DNA from: Charina bottae
Lineage: Eukaryota; Chordata; Lepidosauria; Squamata; Charinaidae
Assembly (NCBI GenBank): GCA_023362775.1
Contig: JALMGJ010000004.1
Location: 83,137,798 to 83,201,797 of the forward strand
Reading direction: 5' to 3'
Length of the DNA stretch: 64,000 nt
The position numbers were made by a program, and so were the translations under genes. The notes beneath the pieces were generated by a model. That model was not told the origin of the DNA, made no database searches, and was given only the letters and a program-made list of their open reading frames with translations. How positions within the stretch are numbered: the first letter of the stretch is position 1; every line of letters begins with the position of its first letter. Below are positions 22,690 through 35,993 of this stretch, in pieces.

Positions 22690-23140
22690 TGTTGGGGTTT
22701 GATAAACCCAGGAATTTACTGTTAGATATGAATTATACAGAGAGGCTTGATATTCAGGTGAGAGGTGAAATATTCTGCACAGTCACCCAATTAGCAGCCA
22801 TTGTTGTAGGAATGATGTGTCAGTGTGTGACTCATACAACAGGTGCTTAGAGTTAGGTTGGGTGTGGTGAATAACGAGAGTGACCTATAATGTGATTGGT
22901 CAGGTTCACTATATATGCAGAGACATTCTCATTTCCCATTATTCCCATTTTACCTCGTGAAAGCTGTATCGTTGATGGTGTATCATTTGTTACTTGTGGA
23001 AGTGATCTGTAAATACATATGTATATAAAGTAAATAGGATATTTGATATAACTTCTGTTTGGAGTCTATTTACTGCATAGTACTTGGATCACTGGTGCCT
23101 AGGAGAGAGAAGCAGGCCGCTCCATCCGCGCGCCCCGACA
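22690..23140 (+). repeat. 3' LTR of copia element
   Basis: 451 bp, TGTTGGGG...CCCCGACA, nearly the same as the 5' LTR. Followed by the target duplication AATTT (23141-23145). Confidence 0.95.
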
Positions 23141-23145
23141 AATTT

Positions 23146-23571
23146 GCTATCCAGTCCAACTCACTTGAACCCAAGTTGTAGGTAGGTGTACTAGAAGAAC
23201 ACATAGCAGGGAGGGGAAGAGAACCCTGTGTGTTATTTCTTTACTTCTTGCTCACAAGTTGTCTTTCTGAATCTTTCTCTTTACTGGAACACCTTGTATT
23301 TTATTTCCCTTTTGTCTTTTTAAGCTGCATGTTTTTAAATAATTTTTCTGTCTCATTTTTCATCTCTGAGTCCTTCAGGTAGCTTTCCCATGCTAACTAC
23401 TTACTTTTCTTTTTCCATTTCTTTATCTACTCTAGGTCAAGCTGGTTTGCATCAAGTGAGTTCCTAGTCTGCGCCTTGCTCCTCAGTCTGTGATTTTTTT
23501 TTTTTGCACTCCACAACTCCACATATTCTATACTTTGTTCCAATTTGAAATTGCATGTCTTCTTCTCAGTT
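23146..23571. other. No gene recognised
   Basis: Flank of the copia element. Nothing supported. Confidence 0.5.
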
Positions 23572-23579
23572 CTTTAGGG

Positions 23580-23852
23580 CAGGGGTCCCCAACCCCTGGG
23601 CCATGGACCGGTACCCGTCCGTGGCCTGTTAGGAACCGGGCCGCCATGCTGGTCTCCGAACCCTGCCCCTCCGGTCCGCGCGATTGGCTCCCACCTGCAA
23701 ACACCACCCCCAGTCTGCGCGATTGGCTCCCGCCTGTAAACCCCATCCCCGGTCCATGCAATTGGCTCCTGCCTGCAAACCCCACCCCCCAGTCCGTGGA
23801 AAATGTCTTCCATGAAACTGATCCCTCGTGCCAAAAAGGTTGGGTAACCCTG
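23580..23852. mobile_element. hAT-type MITE, 273 bp, 8-bp TSD
   Basis: Left end CAGGGGTCCCCAACCCC; right end inward CAGGGTTACCCAACC. Flanked by CTTTAGGG (23572-23579 and 23853-23860). The start with GGACCGGTACC...GTGGCCTGTTAGGAACC resembles Charlie-like hAT relics known from other vertebrates. The middle holds three units of the CCAAT/GC-box minisatellite. Confidence 0.9.
23678..23795 (+). repeat. CCAAT/GC-box minisatellite, three ~39-bp units
   Basis: Units begin GCGCGATTGGCTCCC, GCGCGATTGGCTCCC and GCAATTGGCTCCT, each followed by GCCTG(C/T)AAAC and a C-rich end. Same motif as 8440-8560 and, inverted, 37400-37490. Confidence 0.85.
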
Positions 23853-23860
23853 CTTTAGGG

Positions 23861-26790
23861 CATACTTCTCATTTCAAAATGTCCCAATTTTTTAATTCCT
23901 TGCAGGCTCCACTTTGTCTGCTAAAAGTCCCTAATCTCAATCTGTGATCTACTTACCTGATTTCTCCTGTTTACATTGACATATTAGGCCTCTATCCTCC
24001 ATCTAGTTAATTTGAAATACCACCCTGATTTCTAGTGTCTAAGATATCTTTTTTTTCTTGTAGCAAAGCCCTACAGTACCAGCCTTATTTATTTACACAG
24101 ATTTATTGTAACACCAACTGCTCCCAGGTTACACTTACACAAGTCTGGCTGACCTTCAGCAGAATATATTAATGTATATATTTTATTAATTATAGGTTTA
24201 AAAGCAGTAAATTGAGAACTGTGATTGACTTAATTCAAATTGTATTTGGTGTCTTATCAGCCATTCAGTTAAGTCTTTCTAACAATTGTTTTCCAACTCA
24301 TAATGTTGTTGACATACACATTGTGTTGATTCTCAAAATTATAATTTATACAGGGGAAGTTAATAGAGCACATTGCCTAGGTAAATATGAAATGCTCTTG
24401 GCTTTACATGTATGCTATGATTCACAGGGTTTCAACAGATTATTAGCAGTTAAACTGGAAGATCTACCACTAAGGGAAAAAATGTGGCTTCTAAATTCAG
24501 CACATTTTCAGATATGGATGTCTATAGAGATGCAAGGATGGAATCTGGGCCTTTCATTGGTTATTTACCTTTCCTAAAGCAACAAACAAATAATCAACCC
24601 TTGAGGCACCAATTTGCACTATGCTAAGAAATTAATGACATCACATACTGCACATAAAGGCCTCAGAATTAATGTGCTAACTTACGCCCATGAATAATCA
24701 GGGTAGTTCTAAAGATGTTCTCCTCTCCCAAAATTGCTCAGACATTTGTATCAGCAAAATGGAAGGAAATACTACTTTACTTTTCTTCCCTGGGCAGTGC
24801 TTTAAGATTGGATTGCATAGAAAAATACATACCACTTTTTGTGACCCCAGAATATTTTAATGATACTTACTAAACATAAGTCCATGTTTAGAAAGACTGT
24901 TTATTTACATATATGAGTACCATCTTGATTTTGCTGTTTCACTGATTACTGGATATGCATTCCAGTATAAACTGGATTGGAACTGACACAGCTGTGAAGA
25001 AAAAGTAGATCAGTTTGAGATGTATAACAATTACAACTAAATGTTTCCTATATTCTGCACCTTTATCATTCTAGTCCCTTCAGTAGTCATGTAATAATGC
25101 TGATTTTAGATCTTTCCTTTTTCACTTCATTCATATTTCAGTCTCTCTCCCCCCCCCGCCACAACATTGTTCATCAAGCTCCACATTTTCTTCAACCTGA
25201 TTAATAACTATTAACAAATAATTTATGTAAACTGCTTTTACAATCATAATTTATCTTTCCATTTTAACCATTATCATTGCTTTGCTGATAAGGGGGAAGA
25301 AAAATTACTTTTATATTACACATCAATTATTTCTTAAAATAAATTTTAAAATGATAGTAACAGCATTTCGTTGTGAAAAAGGAATTAATGAGTAGGCTAT
25401 ATTTTAAAATCATATCTGTCCATAATAATACTTCAGGACAAGAGAATAGGTCATGGCTTTTAAACAAACAAAACCCTGTGGGTAATCCAAGCATGTTCCC
25501 AATTATTTATCTCCTTGTCCATCTACCTTTTGTTGCATGAATATTTTGCACAGTATGAATGTCTTATGACCCACATAGACATTTGCTACAGCAGATTACC
25601 AAATAGTTATTACTGAAAGAAGAAAAAGAGTGGTAACAGTTGATCATATGGGCCATTGAAATCTTAGCCACTGTGTAGCAACCACTGTGCACAATAGAAG
25701 AGAGGCAGATATCTACAGCAATTATTTCAGCTTTGCTGATAATAAACTGTTGGGCAATTTGGTAACAAATTTGGTGACAAATTCATTTTAACCTTGTCTA
25801 TTTAGAGGCTGAGACTCACCAATGGGTTCTGCTTTGTGAAGAACAAAGAATTATTTAAGGAGACTTCTGGATGGGAAATCATGTCCTCATTTCTTCAGTA
25901 ATCCCTATTTCTTTTGTTAACAGAAGGCATTTTATCTGATCTGCAGTAACATCCTTCTTCTCTATCAGCTTTAATGCCTTTAAAGAACATCAGCTCTGCC
26001 ACATGAAGAACCAGCTAAGTGGATATGTGGCACTTTGTAATTTCAGCTGTTCAACTGTTTTGAAGTGTGCTTCTCTTTTATGCTTAATCAGCCCTTTTGA
26101 TACATAAATCTACTATTTGAAATGGCTAACTTGAAAACTATATTCTTGCATCATCATCTGCATGTTTATATTGGCTGTTACTTGAAGGATCACCAGGTAA
26201 CTTTCTGTTATGTCTAATCATTGTTGCAGGTGAGCTTTAGAAGGACATTTGAAGAAAAGGTGCTCTTTATAGAGTATTATTATACTTAAAACTAACACCT
26301 ATATTATTTTTGGACCACAATCCACTTCATTAGATGGAGTTATTCTTTGAGCATGACTATGAGTTTTTGATGATGTTCTTGTTGGGACCTGGTTGAAGTA
26401 TCCAGGTATCTAACATTATTAAATTTTACCTGATTTTTTAAAAAGCCCTCTTTCCTGGTTTGCTCTCAGAACGCTGGGCCTACTGAGCATTAGATTGAGA
26501 GAAATTCATGTCAATCTTGATTGCATTTTTTTTAACAACTTTGCTTAATCTGAGCAGTCATAACGTAGCAGGAAGAGGTGGGGGTCCATATAGTTAATAG
26601 TCTAGGACTTTCTTGGAGAGGTATTCCACCATTCCTTATATTTTCATGTAAATTGCAATTCTATTTTGAGACAATTAGACTTCATTCACCCTGATGTAAT
26701 TTATGTGCGGATTAGTTTACATAGTTTATATTGTCAATATCAGCCTCAAGGGCTATCTATCTGGGGGACTGTTTATCCATTCAATTAGCA
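23861..26790. other. No gene recognised
   Basis: About 2.9 kb of AT-rich DNA without a recognisable domain or terminal repeat. A short C9 run near 25149. Confidence 0.5.
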
Positions 26791-26791
26791 T

Positions 26792-27719
26792 AATAATAAT
26801 AATTATTTATTTAATTTATATGACTGCCCATCTTCCCCAACGGGGAACTCTGGGCGGTTTACAATAAAATAAATTAAAATAGAATATAAAATATAAAACA
26901 TCAATTATACAGTACATGTAATAAATAATTATGAATCCAGATGGAAGATAGAATTAATAAAGAAGGACATTATAAGATTAGGGGATTAGCCACCCCCATG
27001 AGGAACTATCCTTTCCTCCTTCCCATGCCAGGCGGCAGAACCAGGTCTTCAGTTCTTTCCTAAAGGTCGGGAGGGAGGAGATCTGTCTCAACTCTGGGGG
27101 CAAGGTGTTCCATAGTGTAGGTGCCACCACAGAGAAGGCCCATCTCCTAGACCCCATCAGATGACACTCTCTAATTGATGGGGCTCGTAGCAGGCCCTCT
27201 GAATGACCGGGTGGGGCGGGTCGATAAAATGGGGATAAGACGGTCCCTCAGGTATTCTGGCCCCATGCCATGTAGGGCTTTAAAGGTGATAACCAACACC
27301 TTGAATTGTACCCAGAAGCAAACTGGCACCCAATGCAGCTCGCGGAGCAAAGGTGTTATATGTGCAGATCTTGGCGCACCCAAAATTGCTCGCGCGGCCA
27401 TATTCTGCACCTGCTGTAGCTTCCGGATAGTCTTCAAGGGTAGACCCATGTAGAGCGCATTGCAATAATCTACATGGGAGATGTCGAGAGCATGAGTGAC
27501 TGTTCGGAGGGCGTCGCGATCTAGGAATGGACGTAACCTGCGCACCAACCGAAGTTGTGCAAAAGCCCTCCTAGCCATGACTGCCACCTGCTCTTCGAGC
27601 AGGAGTCATGAGTCTAGAAGGACCCCCAAGTTCCGCAACGGTTCCGAATGGGGCAGTGCTACCCCATGCAGAACCAAATATGACAACTTCCTGTATACCA
27701 AGGGGCCATCAATCCACAC
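26792..27719 (-). mobile_element. L2-type LINE, 5'-truncated 3' end
   Basis: Minus-strand translation of 27171-27587 gives HVDYCNALYMGLPLKTIRKL, QVQNMAARAILG and HITPLLRELHWVPV, then FKVLVITFKALHGMGPEYLRDRL. This is the C-terminal region of L2-clade reverse transcriptase proteins. The 3' tail (CCGCCCAGAGTTCCCCGTT..., ending near 26792 in TAATAA repeats) matches the other L2 tails here. It abuts a second L2 copy at 27720, which restarts at an earlier point of the same tail region. Confidence 0.85.
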
Positions 27720-29275
27720 CTGGACCCCGCTAGATGGAATACCTTTGCCGATGGGGTATGTAGCATGTTGTTGTTATAGGGATGAGATGGTCCCTCAGGT
27801 AACCTGGTCCCATGCCATTTAGGGCTTTAAAGGTGATAACCAACACCTTTAATTGGACCCAGAAGATAACTGGAACCCAATGCAGCTCGCGCAGCAGTGG
27901 TGTCATGTGTGCCGACTTTATGGCACCAATAACTGTGCATGCAGCTGCATTCTGGACCAGCTGAAGCTTCCGGATACTCTTCAAGGGTAGCCCCATGTAG
28001 TGCATGTTGCAATAGTCTATAGGGGAGATGACCAGGGCATGAGTGACTGTTCGGAGGGCATCTCGATATCTCGATCCAGGAATGGGCGTAGCTGGTGCAC
28101 AACCCAATGTTGCGCGAAGGCCCTCCTGGCCAAAACTGCCACCTGCGCTTCGAGCAGGAGTCATGAGCCCAGAAGGACCCCCAGATTCCGCACTGGTTCC
28201 GAATGGGGCAGTGCTACCCCATGCAGAACCAAATATGACAACTTCCTGTATACCGAGGGGCCATCAATCCACAGCCACTCCGTCTTACCAGGGTTCAGCT
28301 GAAGCCTGTTGTTCCCCATCCAGACCCTCACAGCCCCCAGGCACTGAGATAGGGTAGTGACCACATCACTTACTTCACCCGGGTTAGAGATATATAATTG
28401 ACTATCATCAGTATATTGATGATACCTCATCCCATGGTGATGGATTACCTCACCCAGCAGCTTCATATAGATGTTAAATAGGAGAGGAGAGAGAACCGAA
28501 CCCTGTGGCACCCCATACAGGAGGGGTTGTGGGTCAGATCTCTCCTCTTCTATCACCACTGATTAGGAATGGCCCTGGAGGAAGGAGGTGAACTCTTCCA
28601 AACAGCCATGTAAATGGATCACTGGATCTACCTGACCCAAAAGAGATCAAGTAAACTTAAACAGGGCTGCCAGGTGGCATTCTGCGGACACAATAAGAGA
28701 GAGCGAAGAAATATTCATGTTTCGCCGCTTTTGCCACCACAAGGTAGGCCTTAATAGCAGCTCTAGATTGTGTTATGTCAGATTCAGTCTTCGTGTTTCT
28801 CCAGCAGCACTCCAGACGTCTCTTAACCCTCTTCAAAACCCTCAACTCCTCTGTAAACCACGAGGAGTGATGGGTTGAACATGGCAAGAGAGTTTGAAAA
28901 GCTCTGGCTACCTCCCTATTCCAGGTTGCAGCCAGGACCTCCACTGGACCATGCAGCAGGTCCTTATGTATAACCCCCAGCTCCCTCTGAAACCTCATCA
29001 GGTCCATAAGTCACCGCGGGCGGAGCAATCAAATGGGTCCTGCCTCCTTGCAGAGTGCAGGCAGCATAAAAGAATCTCAGTGCCACCAGGGCGTGGTCTG
29101 ACCATGACAACGGGGACAGATCTAACTCTCCCCTCCAATCACATTGCCACTGCTCGGACAAGGAAAACAAGTCCGGGGTGAGACCACTGTCTTCAGTTGG
29201 GTCCTGGATGGTTTGGGACAGGCCCATGGCTGCCATGGTAGCCATGAACTCCTGAGCTGCTTTATTAAGGGATTT
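27720..29275 (-). mobile_element. L2-type LINE, endonuclease to RT, internally deleted
   Basis: Order on the minus strand: endonuclease C-terminus (MATMAAMGLSQTIQDPT, SWSDHALV with the catalytic SDH, ~29270-28990), linker, then RT with GVPQGSVLSPLLFNIYM and YTDDSQLYI (~28500-28390; YTDD in place of YADD), LNPGKTEWLW, and YCNMHYMGLPLKSIRKLQLV. Between LHGCLEEF (~28600) and SFLQGHS the RT fingers are missing, about 200 residues by family comparison. The 3' tail is lost where the copy meets 26792-27719. Stops and shifts throughout. Confidence 0.85.
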
Positions 29276-31945
29276 AAGTATGCTAAAATTCACATTTAGT
29301 TTCAACCAAGAAAGTTTGGGAACCTCTGTTTTAGGAGCATATGGTTCTCTATCATGACTGTAAAGCATTGGAACTACTACTGGAGTTGTCAGGGCTAAAA
29401 TCTTGAGTTTTCTATACTTTGGAGAGTTTGGGAGTTTATGGGCAAAATGAGTACCTTAGATCTCTTTTACACTTAATTTTTTCCCCCAATTTATCCACAA
29501 ACTGGACTATTTTTTCCCATAGGGAATTGGAAAGCAAAATAGGTGTCTTATGTTTAATGCACCTTTTTTCCTCATTAAAATTCACTAAAGTGCATAATTA
29601 ATATGGTGTCATTATGTGTAATGGTACGTGGGAAAGACCTTGGGAGATGGGGCTAAGAGATGCTTCCTATGGAATGGTCAGATAAGAGACAGCATAGCTC
29701 ACAGCTGGATAGTAAGTGGGGAAAGAGGCTTAGAAGGGACTGTCCCTAGTTTCTTGGGCTGTAAAGGAGATGGCAGGAGATGGCAAGTCTTGTACTTTCA
29801 GACTTTCAAGATTCTGTTAATATAGCTTTACAATAAAGTAGAATTAGCGTATCTGGTCATATTTCCTGTCTGGTCTACCATAAGGCTGACATTATGGCTT
29901 CACTTGCCACAAATCTTTTGCCCCTACTGTGATTATCAACTACAAGAAAATAATGTCACTTTACTGTAGCCAATTGAAATTAAGGAATTTAAGTATGCTA
30001 AGGTCCACATTAGAAGCAAGCACTTTTATATTTTAAAAATACCCTGAAAGAAGATCCACAAAAAATATTAATAAGATCTCATTCATTTTAAAATAGAAAA
30101 AAAGGCTTACTTAGTAAGATTCCTTCAAACAGCTCAGACATAGCATTGCATATAGTGATGCTGAAATAATGCTTTGTTCAAATAAAGACTCTGATTAATC
30201 TGCAGTTCCTGTAATGTGTGATTTGATCAGAGTGCTCCTGAAGCAATTTAGCTGAACTGCCTTTTCTTGTTTGTTTTTGTACATAGAAAAATGCCTGTGA
30301 AATTTGTTTAATCTCAGTTTATGTACTGAACGGGAAAAAAATAAAGAAAAAAATATTTGTAAACTTTCTGCTCAAATAAACAAAAAAATAATTATATGAC
30401 CTCAATAAAAAATAATGAATGGCTTCTTTGCATTAGGTTGCAGGCAATGAGTTTGTATTGACTGCCATGCTGAGACTGTAGCATTTTACAGATGTTCATT
30501 CATGGTAACTGGAACACATGGGAGAAGGGAAAGCAGCATGTGGAAGATGGACTTCCTCCATGTTTTAGACATGTTTATTAGAAAATCTATAGAACAGCAG
30601 TCCCAATCTGGTATACCCACACAGACACAATTTTGGATCCTGTTGTGTTTGTTTTGCTTGGAGGACAGCCTTCTTTACCCTTTTCAATCCAAATCCACAA
30701 AGTAAAGTTCTGCTTTACACTCTTCCCCTTGAGTTTTGCTGTTTATTTTGTCTATCATTTGAAGCTGCTTTAGGATTTGTCAGATCTCACTCTCTGTGTC
30801 TTTCTCTTTTCCATGAAGGAAAGAAGCAAAGAAGTATGTCTTTATTTTGATGTCTCTGTCTCTCTGTCTCAGAATGGTTCAAAAACTTTGAACCAAATAA
30901 GATTAAAGCACACACCAATACACAAGTATACAATCACTTCTGGCAAAATCTTCTTGTTGCTTTGAAATAAATGTTCCAGAGCTATGAGAAAATACTTTAG
31001 TCTTGGATGCTATGTTGAATACTCAGGGATGATTAGAATTGGCAAAATAAATGCCTTAGAGGCTGTAAAAGGCACTATGCATTCTGGACATCCTCTTTAC
31101 AAATCAGTTCTGCCTTGTGGTTTGTAGATAGCCCTTCCTGCGCACTTGGAAAGAGCTACATAGAGCAGCTGAAGTGCAACCAAAGGAATTATGGAAAAAA
31201 GGAAAGGGGGAAAGCCTCAAAGCTCTAGGCATTGCTTGGTGGAGTTCTACTCCATCTGGAAAATAAAGGAATTGCATATAACAGAGCAGACATTCATATT
31301 GCTATATCTGTTTCTGAAAGATGCTACAGAACATCTTGCTTCCTTTTCTTTCAACACAGCAAATGCCTAGACATATACTAGTGTGCACAGATGTGTCTCA
31401 GAGAAGTGTTCATAGAATTCTCAGATGACACAGAGGCTCTGAAGGAAACAGAAAAGATTGGCTAACTCATGTTAAAATGTTCTGCCCCCCTTAATCCACA
31501 TACTTGTAGATACATTAGCATTGTCCCCCACCCTCTCTTTTTTTTAAAAAAAGAATGGCACTTGCTTCATGTCTGGAACATGTGTGTGTATGTAGGGCAG
31601 GCCTGCACAATTAATTACACATTAAACAAAATATAGCTTAGCAACTTGAAAAGTATATCATTGCCAAATAACTATTTTGTATATATTTAGGAGAGGCTAA
31701 CAGTATAAGAAATAGTGGTTTATTTTATAGGTAAAGTCCATTTGTTTTCAATGGGTATAACTTATTTTTTTCTGACTAGGCAACAACTGAGAGAGGAAGA
31801 ATGAGAGGAAGGAAAGCTCACAGCCAGGATGTTGAGCTGCAGTTTTTTCTTCTCTCCCTCTGTGAGCTGTTGAAGACTACATCTGGACTGCTTGTTAAAA
31901 ATAATTGGTAAGCAAAAAAGTTAATTAAACCATTTTCTATTAACT
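29276..31945. other. No gene recognised
   Basis: AT-rich sequence. Short frames without domains. Confidence 0.5.
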
Positions 31946-32910
31946 TTGAAATTTTGGGGAGATAATATGCCTCATAAACATAAGAAGCAGTCTTGTCTTC
32001 CCCCTTCTATTTCACCCTCTGGGATGGCACCATCTCAGACAAAGACGGAAAAATCCTTACCAGCTGTTGATCCAATTATCTCTGTGGCTAAGAGTTCGGC
32101 TCCAACAGAAGAGGCAATTGCTTTGGCTGATAGATGTGCAGCAAGCGGTTTTAACCCCTGAGCTACTATATGGAGTTGACTCTGGAGAAGTAACTAATTT
32201 TGAGCTGCTAATCATGATGCAAGCCAGAAGAAGAAGGCTCACAAAATATATGTTAAACAGTGAGGTACTTGAAAGAAATTTTGATTCTAAACAGAAGGAT
32301 ACGAAGAAGCTTAGGAAGATAATGTTTGAATTTCTTGAAAAAATAATCCACACATTAGAATCCAAATACAAAGCAATATGAAAGGAGTTGGCAGCCTATC
32401 ATGAAGGCATGGCACAGTGTCAAGGTCAAATGTGCAGAAAAGCCTTATGAATCAAATCTCTGGTACTCAACGGATGAGAAGCCTCCTGCAATTGTTATGG
32501 AAAAAGTATTGCTGGGAGCTGTATAGTCTGACAGCCTTCTTGCGGCCTATAGATTCATATCAAGATTTCATTCTCATCATTGACCAAATCCAGTTTTGAT
32601 GGAATTTCTTCAAAGGTCTTCACATGATAACACCTTTTGGGTTTCCAGGCAAGCTATTTCTTTGGAATATAGTGGGGAAAAACGTAATGATATTTTCTGA
32701 TTTGTTTTCCAAAGTTGTTAAAAAGCATAAAAATTAGCTATGTTTGTGAGAGAGCAAGACAAGGGATAAAGACTTTGTTTATCCTGCAATTTTTTGCTTA
32801 TCTTTTGATAGTAAATAAAAACAAATATGATCCCGATATTGCTTCAAATTATTTGAAAATAAGTTTGAATGATGTTGGAAAACAACAGCATTCCTCACAG
32901 TAATTACAGA
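31946..32910 (+). pseudogene. Coding-like relic, possibly a LINE ORF1
   Basis: Closely spaced same-strand frames: MPHKHKKQSCLPPSISPSGM..., then at 32067-32381 a charged segment (LERNFDSKQKDTKKLRKIMF) with heptad-like spacing, then 32417-32599, then FSDLFSKVVKKHKN (~32695-32740). The plan of basic N-terminus, coiled coil and a late FSDL block recalls L1-type ORF1 proteins, but no motif settles it. It could be chance. Confidence 0.25.
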
Positions 32911-32926
32911 ACTGTAATTACAGAAC

Positions 32927-32986
32927 CGCCCAGAGTCCCCTATTCGGGGAGATGGGTGGGGATAAATTTAAATAATAAATAAATAA
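32927..32986 (+). mobile_element. L2 3' tail fragment
   Basis: CGCCCAGAGTCCCCTATTCG, GGGAGATGGGTGGGGATAAA, then AATAAATAAATAAG, as at 46770-46850. Preceded by a tandem GTAATTACAGAAC repeat (32900-32926). Confidence 0.75.
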
Positions 32987-32999
32987 GTAAACTGTCAAG

Positions 33000-35980
33000 A
33001 AAACATGATGGTTTTTCTTTCTGTTTTATATCAAGTTGTGGAATAGATCTTTTTTGAAATTTAATTTTGAGGTACAATAAATTTCTCCCTAAATTCAGCC
33101 CTGGGAAATGATTGTTTAAGGCTCCAGTGAGATCTAATCTGTTACTTACCATTATCTGCATAAAGGAGACAATTCAATTCAACATATTGTGCATTCACAT
33201 TGTGTGTGTGTGTGTGTGTGTGTGCTTGTATTCCCCATAGCACATGATCATATCTGGATTATTTTTAATTTTTCAATCAATATTAATCAGACTGACAACT
33301 TTTCTATAACTTCTATTCCTTACAGATTATGCACTACTTGACTTTTTTATACTTTTGCCATAACAAAAGATGGCTATTGTATTATATATTGTATAACATA
33401 ATCATGTTAAAATTACAGTATACTATCCATAGATTCTGATAAGAAATGTCAAGCTGATATAAGGTAATATCTTAATACATAACTAACAAATAAGCAGCAA
33501 GGCTGATCTAACAGGTATGCTTAATCTTTTCGATGGACTTAACTTTCTTTTTCATCTTTCATGTTTCTTAATAATAATAATATAAATGATCAAGTTGGAG
33601 GGGGATTGCTACCTATTTTAAATGTTAAATTAGTTTCAAAAGATAATAAAATATTATGTCACCTTTAAAAAAACAAAATTGCTACTAAATTTAGCAAAAT
33701 CAGAGAGATCTGCATCTACAGCCAGAGATGGTATGTAGCCCAGGAATAGTGGGTTGAGCAACTCTGCTTCTAGGTTCAGCATAATATAACTCTCTCTTTT
33801 AGAAGCATTTAGAACTCCCACCACTAACTTGACTGGTCATCAACTTTTCATTTATATTAACTGAAAGAGGAAGCAGAGTGAATTTCATCTATAAATGGCT
33901 GAGAATCAGAATTTCTTAAGAGTCTTTTCCTAATTTGAAATCTTGTCAAAGCAGTTTTGAAGAGCAGATTTTACAGTCCCTTAACTAACCACACCACACC
34001 ACACCAATTTTTCTGGATGGCACCACACTGAGGCAAGTGGAGTAGAGAATATGTTTTTGTTTCACTGCCCCCACCATTATAAATTTTTTTTGATAAGAAC
34101 TGGGTTGAGATATTTTTGATTGACAAATAAGTCATCTGCCAAGGTGCTTCACTTCCCTAACCACCTCAAAAACCAAGCAACTAATGCTTTGCACTCCACA
34201 CATTGGGCTAGATTCAGATAGGTTGCATCCCATGTCTGTCACCACACAATTACTGCCATTTCCTCCTCCAATTTCCACAGGACGTTTTGCTTGAGAAAGA
34301 GGTGAGTTTCCAGAGTACCGAGAAGGACTATGCTGTTATTTTACACATATACAAAGAGGAATCTTTTCAGCTGAAAAAAAAGTATAGGGAATAATGTAAA
34401 TCCATTATGTTGACTAGTGTTCAGGAAATGTCTCAGAAATAATCAATGTTGGGGTGCAGTATTTTAGAAGCTTCCACCATTGAAAATTGAAAGTTGATTT
34501 TATTTGACTTAGTAAATTTACTTCATAATGGACACCAAAACCATACTTACTAAAAGGTTGTAATGTTCAGAATTTAAAGAAATACTTTTTTTTAAAGAGA
34601 TCACTCTAATGCTAGTGAGAACAAATGTGCTAAAATATCTGATAGACAGATATGCTTTATTATCGCCAGAGGTCAGCAGCTTAAAATAACATATGGGGAC
34701 AAAGAGTCCAGGTAATAGTACAGTACAAAATAAAAACAACCATTAATACATTTAAAATATAGAAGGAAAAACATTAAAAAGAGTGAGAGTTGGATCCAAT
34801 AACTGAAAAGAAGCTAAACTGCAAATCTTACAAATCTTACAATTAAGTCCAGTGGCTTCTGACAGCAATAGCTATAGTGCACTTTCTTGGAAATTCCTTG
34901 AACGGATCAGGGAGAAAAAAAACTTTTCCCTGTTTTGCAGTTAGAGGGGTTTTCAGTTCTGCTTTCCAGGGATAATAGATCAGGCAAGCTATCTCACTTT
35001 CAACATCAAAATAGATACACAGTTGATTTTGGAAAGGCATATTTTTGTATCAGTGTTAACACTATTGAGGGAAAGGTGTCTAGGCATACCAGAATGAATG
35101 TCCGTTGGTGTGATGGTGTGAACAGGAATTTGGAAAATATATTTAGAGATAGTGAAACATGGGTAGATGAGATCAAAATAGAAACATTATGAAATGATAG
35201 CTCTGTCTCCTTGCAAGTCAAGATATTTATTTATTTTTTTTAACTTTGGTCCAAGCTCTTTTCAGACCCAGCATGCACAGAACCTGGTGACTAAGTCTGC
35301 AATAAGCCAGGTGAAATGAAATTTGATTCCTTTTTAGAGGAATGAGCCAGAGAATCTACTCCAACAATTTACCTGAGCCAGACTTTTAACTAGCATACCC
35401 TCAAGTGGGTATTGATGGAAATACATCCCTGCACTAGTGACTGAGCAAGGGACTAACAATCTGGATCTCAAGAATATAGATTTTATTGATTCTAAGGTAG
35501 GTAGAGTACATCCTTGTAGACACGATACTGCACATAGTGCAGGAAGCAGCTTAAGACTTTGATCTTAATATTTAAGGTAGAAGGTAATTTCTTCAGATAG
35601 GGCCAGAAAAGAGTTAAATGTTCTCTAGCTAGAGCTTGGCTATAGTTGTTCAAGGGAGTGATGGGACTGTTTTTATTTCATCATTGTGTGATAGAAAGAG
35701 CTAGAAAGCAAAAGTTTAACATTTGCATCAGAAAAAAAATACACCTGGGATAGATTTCCTAAAAGAGAAGATAATTTTTCATTTTAAGTAGCATAGAAGG
35801 AATGGTTGGGGTTTTAAACTTAAGCACAACTTTGATGTTGTCAGAAGAGGCAGGAGAACAGTCTGTTGCTCCAAGGTTTACTTGTGAGATTGGCACATGT
35901 AAGAGTTGCCTTAGAGAAAAAATAATCAAACTATAAAAAGTCCATCTATGCTTGTTTGCTGTTTTGTTATTAATAACAAA
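33000..35980. other. No gene recognised; (GT)n at ~33200-33224
   Basis: About 3 kb of AT-rich DNA with one dinucleotide run. Nothing else supported. Confidence 0.5.
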
Positions 35981-35993
35981 CATAACTTGGGCT

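Larger units (their letters stand above)
18629..23140 (+). mobile_element. Ty1/copia LTR retrotransposon, ~4.5 kb, inactivated
   Basis: Complete structure: LTR, primer site, Gag-protease-integrase-RT(-RNase H remnant), polypurine tract, LTR, 5-bp target duplication. At least five disabling lesions are visible (shift ~19753, TAA 20613, shift ~21863, TAG 21908, shift ~22226) plus deletion of most of RNase H. Domain order protease-integrase-RT marks Ty1/copia. LTR divergence is only about 1.5%, low for so many lesions. Confidence 0.95.

Noticed and set aside
23678..23795. Regularly spaced repeats considered as a CRISPR-like array
   Set aside because: Units are contiguous and diverged, without unique spacers, and lie inside a hAT-type element in a vertebrate genome.
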